DNA of 64,000 nt from Ligula intestinalis (GCA_036362985.1 JAYGXS010000010.1:1717661-1781660); one strand, 5' to 3'; positions 44,175 through 55,687 are shown, counted from the first letter of the stretch. Notes: generated from the letters alone by a model not told the origin. Translations and numbers: made by a program.

Positions 44175-45140
44175 GAAGCACAAGGAGTGCCGTCAGGAGT
44201 CTGCTACCCCGATCGAAAACACACTGCTCTGACGAAGAAGCCTACCGAAACGCGCTCAATCATCTGTTTGAATTGTTTTCCGCAATGGATACCCCAGAGA
44301 CTTTGTACGCCGATGCATGAGACAATAACGACTCAACAAAATGGAACCAGACAGTTCCACTCAGGCGCCCCAAACAAACACAGGGCGAGTCCTTCCTTAC
44401 ATAAAAAACGTGTCTGAACTCGTTGAAAGACACTTTCGGAAACACCAAATAAAAGTGGCGTACAAACCAATGAATACTTTATGCACTCAGTTAGTACACC
44501 CTAAAGATAGGGTTGGTTACCTCGATAAGAAGGAAGCCATCTAAAAAATCCCATGTAAAGCTTGTGACACGGTATATTGTGGCCCAACAGAACGATCGTC
44601 TCCACATGCATCCGTGAGCACCAGTCGGCAGCAAAGATTCATTACCGTTTTTCCGAAGTGGCTATGCATTGCCTTGACACAGGGCATACCTTTGCATGGG
44701 TAGAACACGCATCGTCGGAGTTTGCCCCTTCAAAAAAGGCTGATAATTTCGTGAGTCCATGCACTCCGATGATTCATGCATCGTCCGGCGTATCGAGGTT
44801 GCTGGAGTGTACAAACACCTCAAAGGAAGATAAAAGAGGCTGCAGCCGACAAACATGGACCAACATGAACCACAATTAGCGTCCACATCGGATAACCTGA
44901 ACTGACCCCGGACTGACTTAAATTACAGTTGCCAATTGGCCATTACGCTATTGCGACTGCTTATCATGTCCACCACGATGTGACGCAAATTGTAACTCCC
45001 AATTAACTCCCCATTAACGCACATGACTATATAACTGTATCAGCACTTTCAAATGCTATCTGTTCTTTGCATATTACTCTCAAGTCTGAGGACGACCTGG
45101 GGATCCAGTGTCGAAAATTTACTGAATAAACTTACTCATT
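44175..45140 (+). mobile_element. PLE family 3, 44 kb copy (linker, GIY-YIG remnant, 3' end)
   Basis: The plus strand, with breaks: SKTHCSDEEAYRNALNHLFE, LFSAMDTPETLYADA, then [40 protein letters not shown] and IKIPCKACDTVYCG (after a TAA), then decayed nuclease. It ends with the hammerhead at 45079-45130. More of the linker is kept than in the 7-kb copy. Stops and frameshifts show it is dead. Confidence 0.8.
45079..45130 (+). ncRNA. Hammerhead ribozyme motif, PLE family 3, 45 kb
   Basis: CTGAGGA (45086-45092, fits CTGANGA), stem II GAC CTGG/CCAG T GTC with loop GGAT, GAAAATTT (45113-45120) and AATAAA (45125-45130). Stem III AATT is palindromic. Stem I pairs AGT (45083-45085) with ACT (45121-45123). 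All core requirements are met. Confidence 0.78.
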
Positions 45141-45469
45141 ATCCCAAAGGACGCCTTTCCTTGAGATAAGAAGCAAAAACCAAAAATAGGTCAATTATGT
45201 TGGGCATAGGCGAATCAACTGTCTGATATCACCAGGCCATCGACTGGCAGAAGCCATCAATAAAAAGGATGAGAATGTGCAATTATGGTGGTATATGGTA
45301 CTTAAATATTAGTTAAGTCAGAATCGTTTGGGAATGTAAACACCAATTACTGTAACGCCATGTCCCCACATCACAGCGTTCGGGTGATACTGCCTCCTCT
45401 TCCGGCTTGTTTGTCGTGGCGCCTTCTTCGCTCGCTGATCTTAAGGTTGGTTTGTCCTTGTCCTGCCCT

Positions 45470-45745
45470 TTATTCACATGACGCCGTAACACATTGTAGG
45501 AGGCGGGAAGGTCTAGATGTCTGTTGACGGAATTGGCATCTGAGTATCATGCCTGAAACGCCAGCCTTTAGGCTTTTTAAGTCATGTTTGTCGTTGCAAC
45601 GAACCTTGTAGACAACTGCAGGGATCTCAGTAAGGGGTCTGTTATTAGTCAACATCACTCGATGGCCTATTCTCACCTAAAGTCGACGGGTTTTGCCTAC
45701 TCCAGCAGGTTTTAGCAGTCGTGAGACTGCTTCGGAGACTTCTCC
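45470..45745 (-). mobile_element. PLE family 4 GIY-YIG fragment, copy 2
   Basis: The minus strand reads RVMLTNNRPLTEIPAVVYKV, RCNDKHDL..., matching the family 4 linker and nuclease start at 5000-5115 (RLPPRETSAVVYKILCNEGD). An internal deletion then joins to a C-terminal piece (SDANSVNRHLDLPASYNVLR-like). Confidence 0.7.
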
Positions 45746-46800
45746 TGTGTAGGGAATGGCCTTCCAGACTTCGGGTTAATGTTGCACTGGTCCTTGTCTG
45801 TTCACTCGGCGCTTTCTATGTTTAGTATCTGATTTCGGGTATGCAGTAGAGCGAAAGAGTTCGTGAAGTTATGGATGTTCAGTTCTTATGTTAGCCGAAG
45901 TGCTGCAATGTGTTTCAACTATTTCAAAGAGAGTATACTAGCAATTACTTTTATGAGAATGTGTGGCTGTAGTGGTCGTGTCTGTCCGATGCCCGCCTAA
46001 CTCTTGACGCCACAGACGAGGTCAGTCATATCATAGGACTTCGCGCTAACGCGGTTTTCCCGCGTGCCTCGAGGCATGTGCAAGCGGACGGGCGACCGCC
46101 ACTGCTGCCAGACGCAACTAACGCGCACCCAAACGCACACACCATGCTTCCCCCTTTCTGACCTGGACCCACAGTGAATTCATCTCAATCCGTCCAATGA
46201 GATTCCTACGTTTGTAGACTGAACTTAATTGGTAGGTTGGCCTCACTGCGTGGGACAAAGACGACAATGCAGTGTCTACCTTCAGACATGACTTCAGACT
46301 CGACCAGACTAGGGAACGGATGCACTTGTCCGCGAGTCAATGCTCCTTCCATTTAATCTCCTAGCCTTCTGCAGAATACACTATTCCTAACAATCTGGCT
46401 CTCGCTCTATCTTTTCTTCTCACCTTCAAGGAATCACGGGCCTGTTAGGTCGTAGCTGTTACGGTTTTAGCGCTGGCGCCAAGCCCACAAAGCGCACGTG
46501 ACTTTGCTACTCTACCTCCTTCTGGGCCAGCCAATCACAGGTGAGTTAGACGACTATTGGCGAAGCAGTTAATCGATCGTCCACTGACTCACCCTCACAT
46601 GAGGTTTATTCACTTACGCCCACAGCTCACTAATAGACGGACGCGCGCACGCGCACAGGGCCCGCGGCCTTCCGCGAATATGGGATTCAGATCATTACTG
46701 ATTTTCCGTACACAATAAACAACCCCTGCAGGTCTTACCCCTTGTCTTCCTGTAGGGAACTAGGCGTGATAATTGTAGTGTTCTGTGCGTATTCAGGACT
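45746..46800. other. No recognised gene; GC-richer
   Basis: 46450-46720 is GC-rich with alternating purine-pyrimidine (CGCGCGCACGCGCACA near 46640). No open coding pattern is recognised. Part of it could be a PLE 5' or untranslated region. Confidence 0.4.
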
Positions 46801-47215
46801 TAAACACCTAGAGGGTTAAACCTTCGTAGCCTTAACTCTGTTCGATATAACACCTGTCAAAATGTGCTACTTCATTTGTGCTGGTGACCTGTCTCAATAC
46901 TGTGCTTTGCAGCAGGCAAGTTGACCACCGACGCACAAGGACATCTAGGAAGTGTATTTGGTCATTTCGGCCTTGTCTTTTGTAGCATGTCGTGTGTATT
47001 TGAATAAATTGGTGACTTCTCGGTGGTTTTTTGGAATGCTGGAGCACTACAGCCGGAAATAAAAGATACGATATAAACCTCTCTCTCGAAAAACACTCCT
47101 CACGTTCTTTTTTATTGTGTAATGTATGGAGGGCGATTTAAGGAGGGTTCAACTGTGATTTTAAGATTTCTCGGACACTAGACAGCTTTTTGTCCTCATC
47201 AGTAATTAAAAAAAC
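46800..47215 (-). mobile_element. PLE-like family 8 fragment (RT end and nuclease)
   Basis: The minus strand reads RNDQIHFLDVLVRRW (RT motif E of PLEs: xFLDVLV.R) near 46900-46990, then, after a frameshift, AAKHSIETGHQHK, the histidine region of a GIY-YIG domain. It is short and broken. A hammerhead-like sequence lies at its 5' side (47160-47215). Confidence 0.55.
47160..47215 (-). ncRNA. Hammerhead-like motif, family 8 (non-canonical)
   Basis: The minus strand has CTGATGA (47202-47196), stem II GGACA/TGTCC (five pairs), then GAGAAATC rather than GAAA directly. The two-base GA insertion departs from the consensus, so this is tentative. Confidence 0.35.
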
Positions 47216-50020
47216 CTTACTGCGTAGGAGTCATCATTTTGCTGGTTGGGGTTTTGTACAATGAGGGCTGCAGCATTTAACCTACGGGGACTTGCGTAGA
47301 ACACAAGTTCAAATAACCGAAGCCACAGTGGTTGTCGTCAGCCAACACAAATTCGAAAGCATATGTTCTAGCTGATCGCATTACTGATAAGTGACGATGT
47401 CTACCACGATTGCATAAATCTGTGCAATCTCATTCGCCGCTTCATTAATTCCTATACCTTTACGCACCGCAGGTCAGCCAGTCTGTAATTTTCTGTTGTT
47501 CTTCAGTCTGAGTCGGTGTCTGGTTTGGTTTCTGGTAAGATCTCGTCACACACAGATTACGAAGGAATGCGGTTCCGATGGGTAGGCCTTATTGTGTGGA
47601 TGATCCTTCAACACTGCGCTTCCATTTGTGTTAACTTGCATTGCGTCTTTCCTCTAGCCCATCTGACGAGAATATTTGAATTCACAATGCACGGGTATGC
47701 GCGCTTTGTTAAGCATGCACAAAAGGATAATACCATTATGAAAGGTTTATGCAATTGCTGGTAGGTAGGTAAGGATATCATCTAATTCATTGTATCTGAG
47801 GCTCTATTTACCAATCAGGAATTAGCCTGGATAAGCATTTATTGAATGTCATCAACAAAAGTGTCTCATAATTTTCAGTGTTTTTACCGTCTCCTTGGAT
47901 AAATTTATAAATTCTGCATTTGTTTGATGTTGACACCAAAACTTTTTCAATAAAATAAATATAAAGAGCATTTACCGAAATAAAGTGCTTTCCGACATTA
48001 GTTTTAATGAAGATGGCAACGATTTTGGCATATAGAAATGCCACAGAACAGCAAAACACATTGTCGAGTGTAAATCTTGTCCACACTGGAGTTGTGAAAC
48101 TGCTATTCCTAAGATTCATAAAAAACTCTCCATAAAAGTTTACCTTTTAGAAATTGCTTTGATTAGATATTCGGCTAACGAACTTCTGCGTATATTAACT
48201 TTTTCCAACGTAATTTCACGAAGAAATTTGATACTTTTGAGAGTTTATTAAAGATTCCTGAAGATAAACGATTTAATTTGTCTGAAGATGAAAGAACTTT
48301 AATTTCTCTTTATAATGGATTACCTTCCGCATGAGTAGATTAATTCCACATTCAGTTATAAACTGGCGAATTAAACAAAAATTGGCCATATACATTGCCA
48401 TTTTTGAACGACCTATTATTTTTTCATCTGTTCCCTTTCTAAATAAAGCAAAATGGGAACGAAAAGTATACAAAAACTATATTTTTTCCCAACTTATATT
48501 CAATAAGACCTTCTTCGTCTTAAATTCACGAAAACATGTGAGTCATTTGGTTTTTATTGAGGGACATTCAAGATTCATTGCTGTATTCAAACAAATACTT
48601 TTCTGTTGCTGCATTTTGTGCAGAAAGACTTCACAGAATAGCTAAACATAATTTGTAAAATAAAAATCTTCAATGTTACTGCAAACAAATATGGTCCCTT
48701 TAACTTGGCTTATCTTCAATCTGAACAATTTTGGATAAACTTTTCCAGTTCTAGAAGGGATATTTTATATACCGATTTTACTTATTTTGCAGTTCCTTCT
48801 TATTATCATCAACATTCAAGTGTAGTTTGGTTCTCTCTTTCGCATAAACATAGGAAATTCCTTTCATCTGACACTTATCTCAATAGACCCAAAATTATAG
48901 GCCATTTCTCTTAATAAACCTAATTTAAATGACGATTTAACTAAGTAAAAAGCTTCCGCAGCATTCAATGAACTGAATGAATCAAAAAAGTGTTACTAAA
49001 TATACGCTAAATCACCAGGTCAAATTTCATTATGAACATTGCATGGTCCTTGGCGACTACTGAACAGGACACCAACAAGAGAAAACAGAGGTCACTAAAA
49101 CTAGAGGTTGATTCGGAGGGTTTGGGGCTGAGAACTGAATGTGAAATTAATTTTGACTAGCAGTGTCCCCTGCCAAATTGTACCTGACCACTGAGTGTTT
49201 TCTACAAACTCAGCGCGGTCAAACCGTCTGTTACCCTCCTAAAACATTGTTCTTGCTGTAGGTTATTAGGTTAAGCGTCTAAAATTCAAGGTCAGCTGGT
49301 AAGAAAGAACACTGATGCGGACTTGACTCTGCCAAGTATGGCATAGTTAAATGGCTTTGGAAATTTCCGTACTTCTGAAGACCTATACTGCAAGATTCCT
49401 AACTACAGTTTATTCTAGACCTTAGTAAGTACACTCTACTTAATTCAGATATCAGAAAATTCGCCATTTGAAAAAGCGGTTTTTTGAAATGTTATAACTC
49501 GTTGCACGGTGGACCTTTCGTCCTATTCCTTCTTTCATGACTGCTGTTTCTTCGAAGCCAATCGGTTTTGTGGTGTTAGTTGGTTTTTACGATTTTTGTT
49601 ACGCAGCTATGACGTCCCGTATATGCTATTTTGTAAGAAAGAACTCAACTTTTTATCAATACGCATTGTGTTATGGGGGAATCCAAAATAATTGAGAAAA
49701 TGTTAAAGCATATCCTTTCCACAACCGCAAAGTTTGGTCCTAATTTAACTGACACGCACAAATAAACATGAGTGGTTCACGGCTACGCCTTCTTATATAT
49801 CCAAGTTTCGAATGGAGTCAATATTTTCTATGAGCCCAAGTAGCAAATGTTGCCATTTTGAGAAATAAATTTACTTCTTACAACAAGGAACAAGTTAAGT
49901 TTCCCAAAAATACTTGTCTGCTAGACTGTGAAGTCTTTACCCAAAAATGCAGCAAAGAGTTTTGAGTACATTTTGTTCTAAAACACGAAGTTTTAGAAGG
50001 ACGTAATCGAACTGGTCATG
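47215..50020. other. AT-rich stretch without recognised genes
   Basis: A short R3 end (47765-47835) is the only match. Frames of about 100 codons at 47808-48119 (minus) and 48331-48645 (plus) are in very AT-rich DNA, show no motif and appear once only. Confidence 0.4.
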
Positions 50021-50950
50021 CAGTAGACGCCAAAGATCAGGCAACATTTTGACATAAGCGAAAGACTGATACTTTTTCGCTAATCGGCATTGACTCAAGT
50101 TGTGCTATTGATTATTGTTTAGTCTATTTTGAAGTCATTTCAGTCACGATAGGATCCGGGCTATTAAACAAGCATCGTTCTGAACACTAGCAAAACTTAC
50201 CTTTTGTAAAAACTGGCTACTTAAGTAGTTGCCTTTTATTATTTTTATTTGGACTGCCTTTATAAATTCAAATGTATTTTATGGAAAACGCACACGAAAA
50301 AATTATTTTTTGTACTTGTTTGATAGCAAATTACACTTTCTTTAAATTTAATGATCAAAGAAACGGTGTTTTTCGATTAAAAAAAAAGTTGCTCATTTGC
50401 CGAATATTTTCTTAATTAGTGACTACTTCACTCGAATTCAAAGTTTAAAAACTGCGCAGTGTATGTATCCTGTTTATGGAAAGGTCAATTTTCACCTACA
50501 GTTTGAGAAAGAAGTCACATATTAGTCATTAAATATTGATATAGATTTGGAACGTATTTTTTGCAGTAAAGGTAGAATTATTAAGTCGACGGATACTATG
50601 TTTTATTAATGTAGACCTGAAAATCGTAAAAGAGCTCATATTAAGCTACATCTGTATAATCGAAGGCTCCCATTTCTTTGAGATTAAAACGTAAATAAAG
50701 TGTTATTTTTTATCAAATAAGTGCAAGAAATAATTGTTTCGTGCACATTTTCCATAAAATATATTTGAATTTATAAAGGCAGTCCAAATAAATTATATAT
50801 CGTTAAAAAGCCTGCATCCTATCATGACCGAAACGAATTCAGAATAGACTACACGATAATCAGCATCACAACTTGAGTCAATGCCAATAAGCGAAAGAGT
50901 ATCAGCCTTTCGCTTATGTCGAAATGTTGCGTGATCTTTGGCGTCTAATT
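50021..50950. mobile_element. Foldback element, copy 2 (slightly decayed)
   Basis: Begins CAGTAGACGCC (50021-50031) and ends GGCGTCTAAT (about 50940-50949). Long inverted arms carry the same landmarks as 18739-19731 ('ggactgcctttataaattca' and its inverse 'tgaatttataaaggcagtcc'). The terminal TA is lost on the left. No ORF. Confidence 0.78.
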
Positions 50951-51289
50951 CATATTATCACGAATTTTATGCAATGACCTCTGCTTATGCGTAATTCAGA
51001 AACTGGCAGACGAAAAGGAGTGTAACGGAACATTCCAAAACTTTCCGTGTATATTGCCACATTATTTTATATTCGCAAGCTTACAAGAGGGCCTGAAAGA
51101 ATTCCACTATGACTAAAAATAATGCAGTGTAAAAAAAAGAAAGTTCTTTTATTTACCCTCTCTGTGCACTGCTTTCAGTTCTACCGAGGGTTTTTAATTA
51201 TTTTATTTTTTAGTATTATTTTTATTTATTGAGAGATCTTGGCAGTATGCGCAAAAAATCGAGGTTCAGACATAATATTCCTTTCATCA

Positions 51290-51930
51290 TACCCGAAAGA
51301 GGAAAAAGACGAAGGGTCGATTTCTGGGACCGGGTTGTATTTAAGCTTCCATCATCAGAGCCTGGTAACCGTTCTCCGACTGGTGTCAGTAAGTGTGTCC
51401 GAACGTGAGTCTGACGTCTGAAGCATACCAAGCTCTCCACAGAAGGCAAACATCTGCTAAGAACGGAGCAGTAGGTTGGGCGGAGGAAGATACATAGGGC
51501 CGACAGCCAGCAGCCACAAGCGAAGAAGATGAAACGCTAAAGCTGCACATCAGAGACTTAACGGTCCTCATGAAAACACCCACGATGGCGCAAGCAATTC
51601 AAACAGCTACAAAAATCGATAGGCACAATCAATCCACGCAATCAATCCTCGCGATATTTCGTGGAAATCTCTACGACATTTTAAAGACAATGAGATCGAT
51701 GAATGAATGCTGGTGTTTCACCAATCTTGTCAAGGAACAATTAAGTTCCACTTTGCCATGGAGCTTGCAGTTCAAACCCTCATGACCGTCACATAGTGAC
51801 TAAGTTGATCTGAAGAAGTGGATCCGACAGAGCAAAGGGAGACTTAACGCACTTCATCGAAGCACCTGCGAGGGCGCAAGAAATTCAACCATCCACACAA
51901 ATTGATCGGCACAGTCAATTCACGTGATTT
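51290..51930 (+). mobile_element. PLE family 5, copy 2 with inverted terminus
   Basis: A minus-strand hammerhead-like terminus (51312-51368) is followed by sense sequence from about 51415 matching 18390-18620 (AYQALHRRQTSAKNG, then PTAS). A tail block is repeated at about 51560-51640 and 51845-51930 ('gcgcaag.aattcaa.c' units). The GIY-YIG core is gone. Confidence 0.65.
51312..51368 (-). ncRNA. Hammerhead-like motif, PLE family 5, copy 2
   Basis: Minus strand: CTGATGA (51358-51352), TGG...CCA as outer stem II, GAAA (51324-51321), then TCGAC. The stem III palindrome is imperfect. It lies antisense to the following coding remnant. Confidence 0.45.
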
Positions 51931-52124
51931 ATGTAAAATTGCGGAATTTCGTGGAAATTTTTACGAAATTTTAAAAAAATGCGATTGATTTTTTAATTTA
52001 ATACCATAAAAAATATCAAAAATTCTTAAACTTAAATTTCCCTTTTTCCCTAGACGCTAGATTTGAGAACGGTAGCCTTACTGAATGTTTTAATTATCTT
52101 TGGAGTAACTCCTACATAAATGTT

Positions 52125-52420
52125 TTGGCCTGAAGAGAAATCTGTAGAAAGTAAACGTATTCTGCCAATATAATTGAATACCTGAGTTCCAGGAAGCAGT
52201 TCAGAAGACGAAAAAGACGAAGAGCTGGCTGGAACAAGAGTTTTATTATCATGACGTTTCCGGTTCTGTCGTTTAAATGTATTCGGCTACCCCTTTACCT
52301 GCCTTATACTGCAAAGACCTTTCAGAAAATAGGTGGCCATGGACAAGGAAGAAGAACTGTTGAGCACCGGATGATTTCGTTTATGGTCCTGAGTTTTCTA
52401 CGGCCTACAGAATTACACCT
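52125..52420 (-). repeat. Composite repeat with PLE termini, copy 2
   Basis: Partner of 43855-44170. The family 1 terminus is shorter here (it ends soon after TTTATTATCATGACGTTTCC). Confidence 0.7.
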
Positions 52421-52429
52421 CAACGTATT

Positions 52430-52890
52430 TAACCGTTTATTGCAGACTGTTGTGAGCTCTCTAGTGGCTTTTACTTTTCGACGAGCCACTTGGCAATGAA
52501 CTAGAAGGGCGGATTACTCATGTGCAAGCTAAGACAACGTGGCATGCTCTGTTTAAGAACTTTTGGGAGGCAACACATTCTAGTTATTGTAGTACCAACA
52601 AGTCTTCATGCCTCCAGCTTTTTTACAATATGCGGCCTTCTTTTTGGAGCTTTCTAAGTAATTGTGCTAGCTAGCCTTCAATGGTCTCCGTCCGGTGCTC
52701 GTTTTTATCAGAGTTTGGAATTTTTGTGCGATAAAATAATATTTTTTTCTTCTTTGCCACATAATCTTTCTCATCCATCAGTATAATTTCCAAAACGCTG
52801 ATTGCTTTTAAGTATTATTGACAAAAAGTTACAAAGGTCGATATGAGATAATCAACTTCCCTAGATTCAGAGGGTTATAGATCTATATTC
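52430..52890. other. No recognised feature
   Basis: No coding or repeat match seen before the foldback fragment that hosts the PLE. Confidence 0.4.
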
Positions 52891-52899
52891 TGACTAAAG

Positions 52900-53008
52900 C
52901 GATTCTCAAATTGGATTTCGAGTCCTAGTTCCAGGCATACCCATTCTTTAAGCATAATCTTTAGAAAAGGCATATATTTCTATCAAATGGTTACAAGAAA
53001 ATAATATT
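52900..53008 (-). repeat. Foldback-element fragment, left half of the PLE target
   Basis: Resembles 50660-50740 ('cccattctttaagcat', 'tttctatcaaatgg'). The other half continues at 57079-57125 ('tgtgcatgttttc', 'gattggaattt'), matching 50745-50775 and 19455-19490. The intact element at 53-57 kb therefore landed inside a foldback copy. Confidence 0.6.
52997..53008 (+). repeat. Target-site duplication, left (12 bp, perfect)
   Basis: GAAAATAATATT here and at 57079-57090, bracketing the whole PLE composite. Confidence 0.85.
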
Positions 53009-53275
53009 CCGAAGAAGAAGATGCGATCAATGGAACAAGGACTTTATTTTCCTGACGTTTCGGATTCCGTCGGGAATCCTTAGTCATAAGTTATTGTATA
53101 CAGGTCTGAGACATGCGCAGATAAGGGGTGATACATGCACAGATTGCACGGTATTTATAGTTCACAGCGGTCACCCGTATGCGTACTATAATTGTCCATT
53201 CCTGTAGCCACCACTGGAGGTCTTAATTGGTCCGGTGATTGCTCATTAATTGCAACAGCGTTTTTTTCCGCGTCG
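53009..53275 (-). repeat. PLE family 1 terminal repeat (pLTR), 3' copy
   Basis: A direct repeat of 55688-55965. It contains the last 40 codons of the ORF, the 3' UTR, the hammerhead-like fold and AATAAA, and ends at the GAAGAAGAAG block next to the target duplication. Confidence 0.85.
53043..53091 (-). ncRNA. Hammerhead-like motif, PLE family 1 3' terminus
   Basis: The minus strand has a seven-pair stem II (GGATTCC/GGAATCC, loop CGAC), then GAAACGTC with palindromic ACGT, AGG and AATAAA. The upstream core reads CTTATGACTAA instead of CTGATGA directly before stem II, so the catalytic core looks damaged even though the stem is perfect. It is a family-wide state: the same change is in the 56961 copy. 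Confidence 0.6.
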
Positions 53276-55638
53276 GATGCAGGTTTGATAATGGCTCGAC
53301 AATTAAGCCCACTGTCGTCAGGGTTGCGCCCAGTCCTTCCCACGTGACTGATTTTCTTGCTCAGGAAATTTTTCAGTACACCGTATGGGAACGCGAAATC
53401 GTTGCGCTTGTTGATGGACCGGGAGCCTGAGAACCATGACTCGAGCAGCTCACGGCTCACGCGATTGTCCCCTCTTGCGAGGATTTTGGCCTCGTCAAAC
53501 TTGAAAATATGGCCGGGTCCCGTTGAGTGAGCTGCAACCTGGGAGTTGACGTCTTTCTTCCTCACCGCCGCTGCATGCTCGGCCATTCGCGTCTGGATTA
53601 ATCTCCCGGTTTCTCCGACGTAGTTGATTTGTCCACAACTACACCAGATCCGGTAAACAACTTTAGCCATTTCCTGCTGTGGCAGTGGGTCTTTCGGCCT
53701 CATGACCCGGCGCCTGATGGTTGCTTCCGGCCTGTGTGCAACTCCAAATCCAAGTGGGGTGAGTAGACGGCTGACCGCTTCCGATACATTTTTCACGTAC
53801 GGAAGAGCTCGCCAAACAATTGGACCAGTTAGACGTGGCTCTGTCTCTCGTTTGCAAATGCACTGGTTGACAAAATTGTGCTGGTATCCATTCGCTCTCA
53901 GTACCCCTCGAACGTATTGCAATTCAGCAATTTTGTCTTCAGCTTCGCTGCAATGCGTCTCGACGTGCCGGAATAGCGCTCTTACGCAGCTGCGTTTGTG
54001 ACCGATTGGATGGTTGCTGTTGTAGTTCAGGACTTGCATAGTGTTTGTTGCTTTCCTACACTTAAGTTTTAAGGCCACCATCGTATTGCGGCAAACGAGG
54101 ACATCTAGGAAAGCCAGTTGGTTGTTTTCATCTTCCTCCATCGTAAATTGAATGTCCGGGAGGACGGCGTTTAGACGTTGTTTGAATGTCAGCACCTGAT
54201 CCCGCTCAATAACGACGAAGGTGTCGTCCACATACCGAGCCCAGAGTTTCGGTCTGTGGTGTCGGAAAGCCAGCGACTCCAGCCGTTGCAGGACCGCTTC
54301 TGCTATGAGTCCGGAAATAGGCGAACCCATAGGCGTGCCCTTCACTTGCTCGTAGACAGTTCCGTTGAAGGTAAAGTACGTCTTCAGGCAGAACCTCAGG
54401 AGCTGGAGGATTTGATCGTGCCCGAGGTGATTCCCCTTTTCATCGTATTTCTCTCGAAGAAGTAGTTGGATAGTCTCGACGGCCAGGTCCTGTGGAATAG
54501 AAGTAAAAAGGGACGTGACATCAAAGGAAACCATGATATCATTTGGCTGGAGATTTACCCCTTTAAGTTTCTCCAAGAATTGTGTTGATGACCTGACTGT
54601 TGTGTCTGAATCAGCGGTCAAGAAATTGACCCGCCGGAACAGCCACTTTGTCAGTCCGTAAGCTGGAGTTCCTTTGAGAGATACGATTGGCCGGAGGGGT
54701 GCGCCCTCTTTGTGCACCTTGGGGAGACCATAGAAGCGGGCCAGGGCCGCTTCTTGCGCTCTCGCCATGCGTCGATCAATTGGTGATATTGCACCTGAGT
54801 TCTCCATTGCCAACCGCGTTGTGTTGATCTCGCGTGTCAGCGTTTTCATGGGGTTGGATTTGCACGGGACGTAGGACTTACGATCGTCCAACAAAGTCTG
54901 AGCTTTGTGAATGTAGTCTTTCCTGTCCAATACGAGAGTAGACCGCCCCTTGTCCGCCGGCACGATAAAGAAGTCATTGTCGGCTCTGAGTTCTCTTAGT
55001 GCCTTACGTTCGACCTTGGAGAGAGCGTCATGTGGTCGATGTGCCATGAGGAGGGATGACACCTGATGGCGCATGAGGTTTTTCGTTTCGTCCATTGCTT
55101 CTGTTTGGCTCAGAATTGATTCTATAGCAGCAACCATGTTGGCAGGTCTGGCATCAGCTGTGTTGAATGAAGCTTCACGTCTTAACACCTGCATTCGTTC
55201 TTCCATCAGCTTTTTGGATGACAGGTTGTGCACCAGTTTGTCATCTTTGGATGAATTTGGTCTATGTAGCTTGCGAAACTTAATTTTCAATGCTGCCTCT
55301 CGTTTCGCTTTCTGGTCGCCGGCTCGTTCGGCCACCCTCTGCTGGAGCAGTTGTGTGCCATTCTCACCCATGAACTCAAAGCAATTTGCCTTCTCTTCGC
55401 CAATCCTCTGACAGTACTTGCGAAGCCTCGCAAGACAGTTTTGAAGGATCACTCGGATCATCTCTCTGCCGTGCTTGAATAATTTGCGTCTCGCTAACTC
55501 TGTATTAACCGGAGTTCTTTTAGAAACACACTTCGGTAGCACATTATTATCAAGCACCTGTGCAGGAATTGATCTGCGCATAATTAGAGGACTCTCGAAG
55601 GGCAAAAGTTTCCCACAGACGAGCTGACCTGAGCGCAT
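53155..55638 (-). CDS. Penelope-like reverse transcriptase/GIY-YIG endonuclease, uninterrupted
   Basis: An open frame of 827 codons from the ATG at 55638. The frame stays open upstream to a stop at 55711-55713, including a TTG at 55659 that would give 834 residues; numbering here uses 834. RT: FFIVPADKGRSTLV (230-243), FYGLPKVHKEGAPLRPIVSL (309-328), motif A VSFDVTSLF with D380, motif B KGTPMGSP (440-447), motif C YVDD with D478/D479, motif E LAFLDVLV (515-522). Linker GHKRSCVRALF (553-563). GIY-YIG nuclease: VVYRIWCSCGQINYVGETGR (667-686), R691, H695, H711, H717, E737. No stop, frameshift or lost catalytic residue is seen. It would copy its own RNA and nick target DNA in the nucleus. The N-terminal 230 residues are basic with no domain I recognise. 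The start lies within reach of the upstream terminal repeat, whose transcript may supply the promoter. Confidence 0.93.
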   Translation of the reverse strand: MRSGQLVCGKLLPFESPLIMRRSIPAQVLDNNVLPKCVSKRTPVNTELARRKLFKHGREMIRVILQNCLARLRKYCQRIGEEKANCFEFMGENGTQLLQQRVAERAGDQKAKREAALKIKFRKLHRPNSSKDDKLVHNLSSKKLMEERMQVLRREASFNTADARPANMVAAIESILSQTEAMDETKNLMRHQVSSLLMAHRPHDALSKVERKALRELRADNDFFIVPADKGRSTLVLDRKDYIHKAQTLLDDRKSYVPCKSNPMKTLTREINTTRLAMENSGAISPIDRRMARAQEAALARFYGLPKVHKEGAPLRPIVSLKGTPAYGLTKWLFRRVNFLTADSDTTVRSSTQFLEKLKGVNLQPNDIMVSFDVTSLFTSIPQDLAVETIQLLLREKYDEKGNHLGHDQILQLLRFCLKTYFTFNGTVYEQVKGTPMGSPISGLIAEAVLQRLESLAFRHHRPKLWARYVDDTFVVIERDQVLTFKQRLNAVLPDIQFTMEEDENNQLAFLDVLVCRNTMVALKLKCRKATNTMQVLNYNSNHPIGHKRSCVRALFRHVETHCSEAEDKIAELQYVRGVLRANGYQHNFVNQCICKRETEPRLTGPIVWRALPYVKNVSEAVSRLLTPLGFGVAHRPEATIRRRVMRPKDPLPQQEMAKVVYRIWCSCGQINYVGETGRLIQTRMAEHAAAVRKKDVNSQVAAHSTGPGHIFKFDEAKILARGDNRVSRELLESWFSGSRSINKRNDFAFPYGVLKNFLSKKISHVGRTGRNPDDSGLNCRAIIKPASDAEKNAVAINEQSPDQLRPPVVATGMDNYSTHTGDRCEL

Positions 55639-55687
55639 CGCGCCCAAAGAGATTGCCAATAGAGGAGAATATAGGAGTTCCAGGCAG

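Noticed and set aside
46640..46665. CpG-island promoter at the GC-rich patch near 46.6 kb
   Set aside because: The CG-dense stretch is only a few dozen bases and has no adjoining gene.
48331..48645. 104-codon plus-strand ORF, hydrophobic
   Set aside because: Lies in very AT-rich DNA, where Phe/Ile/Lys-rich chance frames are expected. Overlaps a minus-strand frame.
53155..55659. Telomerase or viral/retroviral RT for the 834-codon ORF
   Set aside because: The C-terminal GIY-YIG with paired cysteines, PLE-type motif order (VPADKG, GLPKVHK, YVDD, FLDVL) and tandem/inverted terminal repeats fit Penelope-like elements. There is no integrase, protease or LTR structure.
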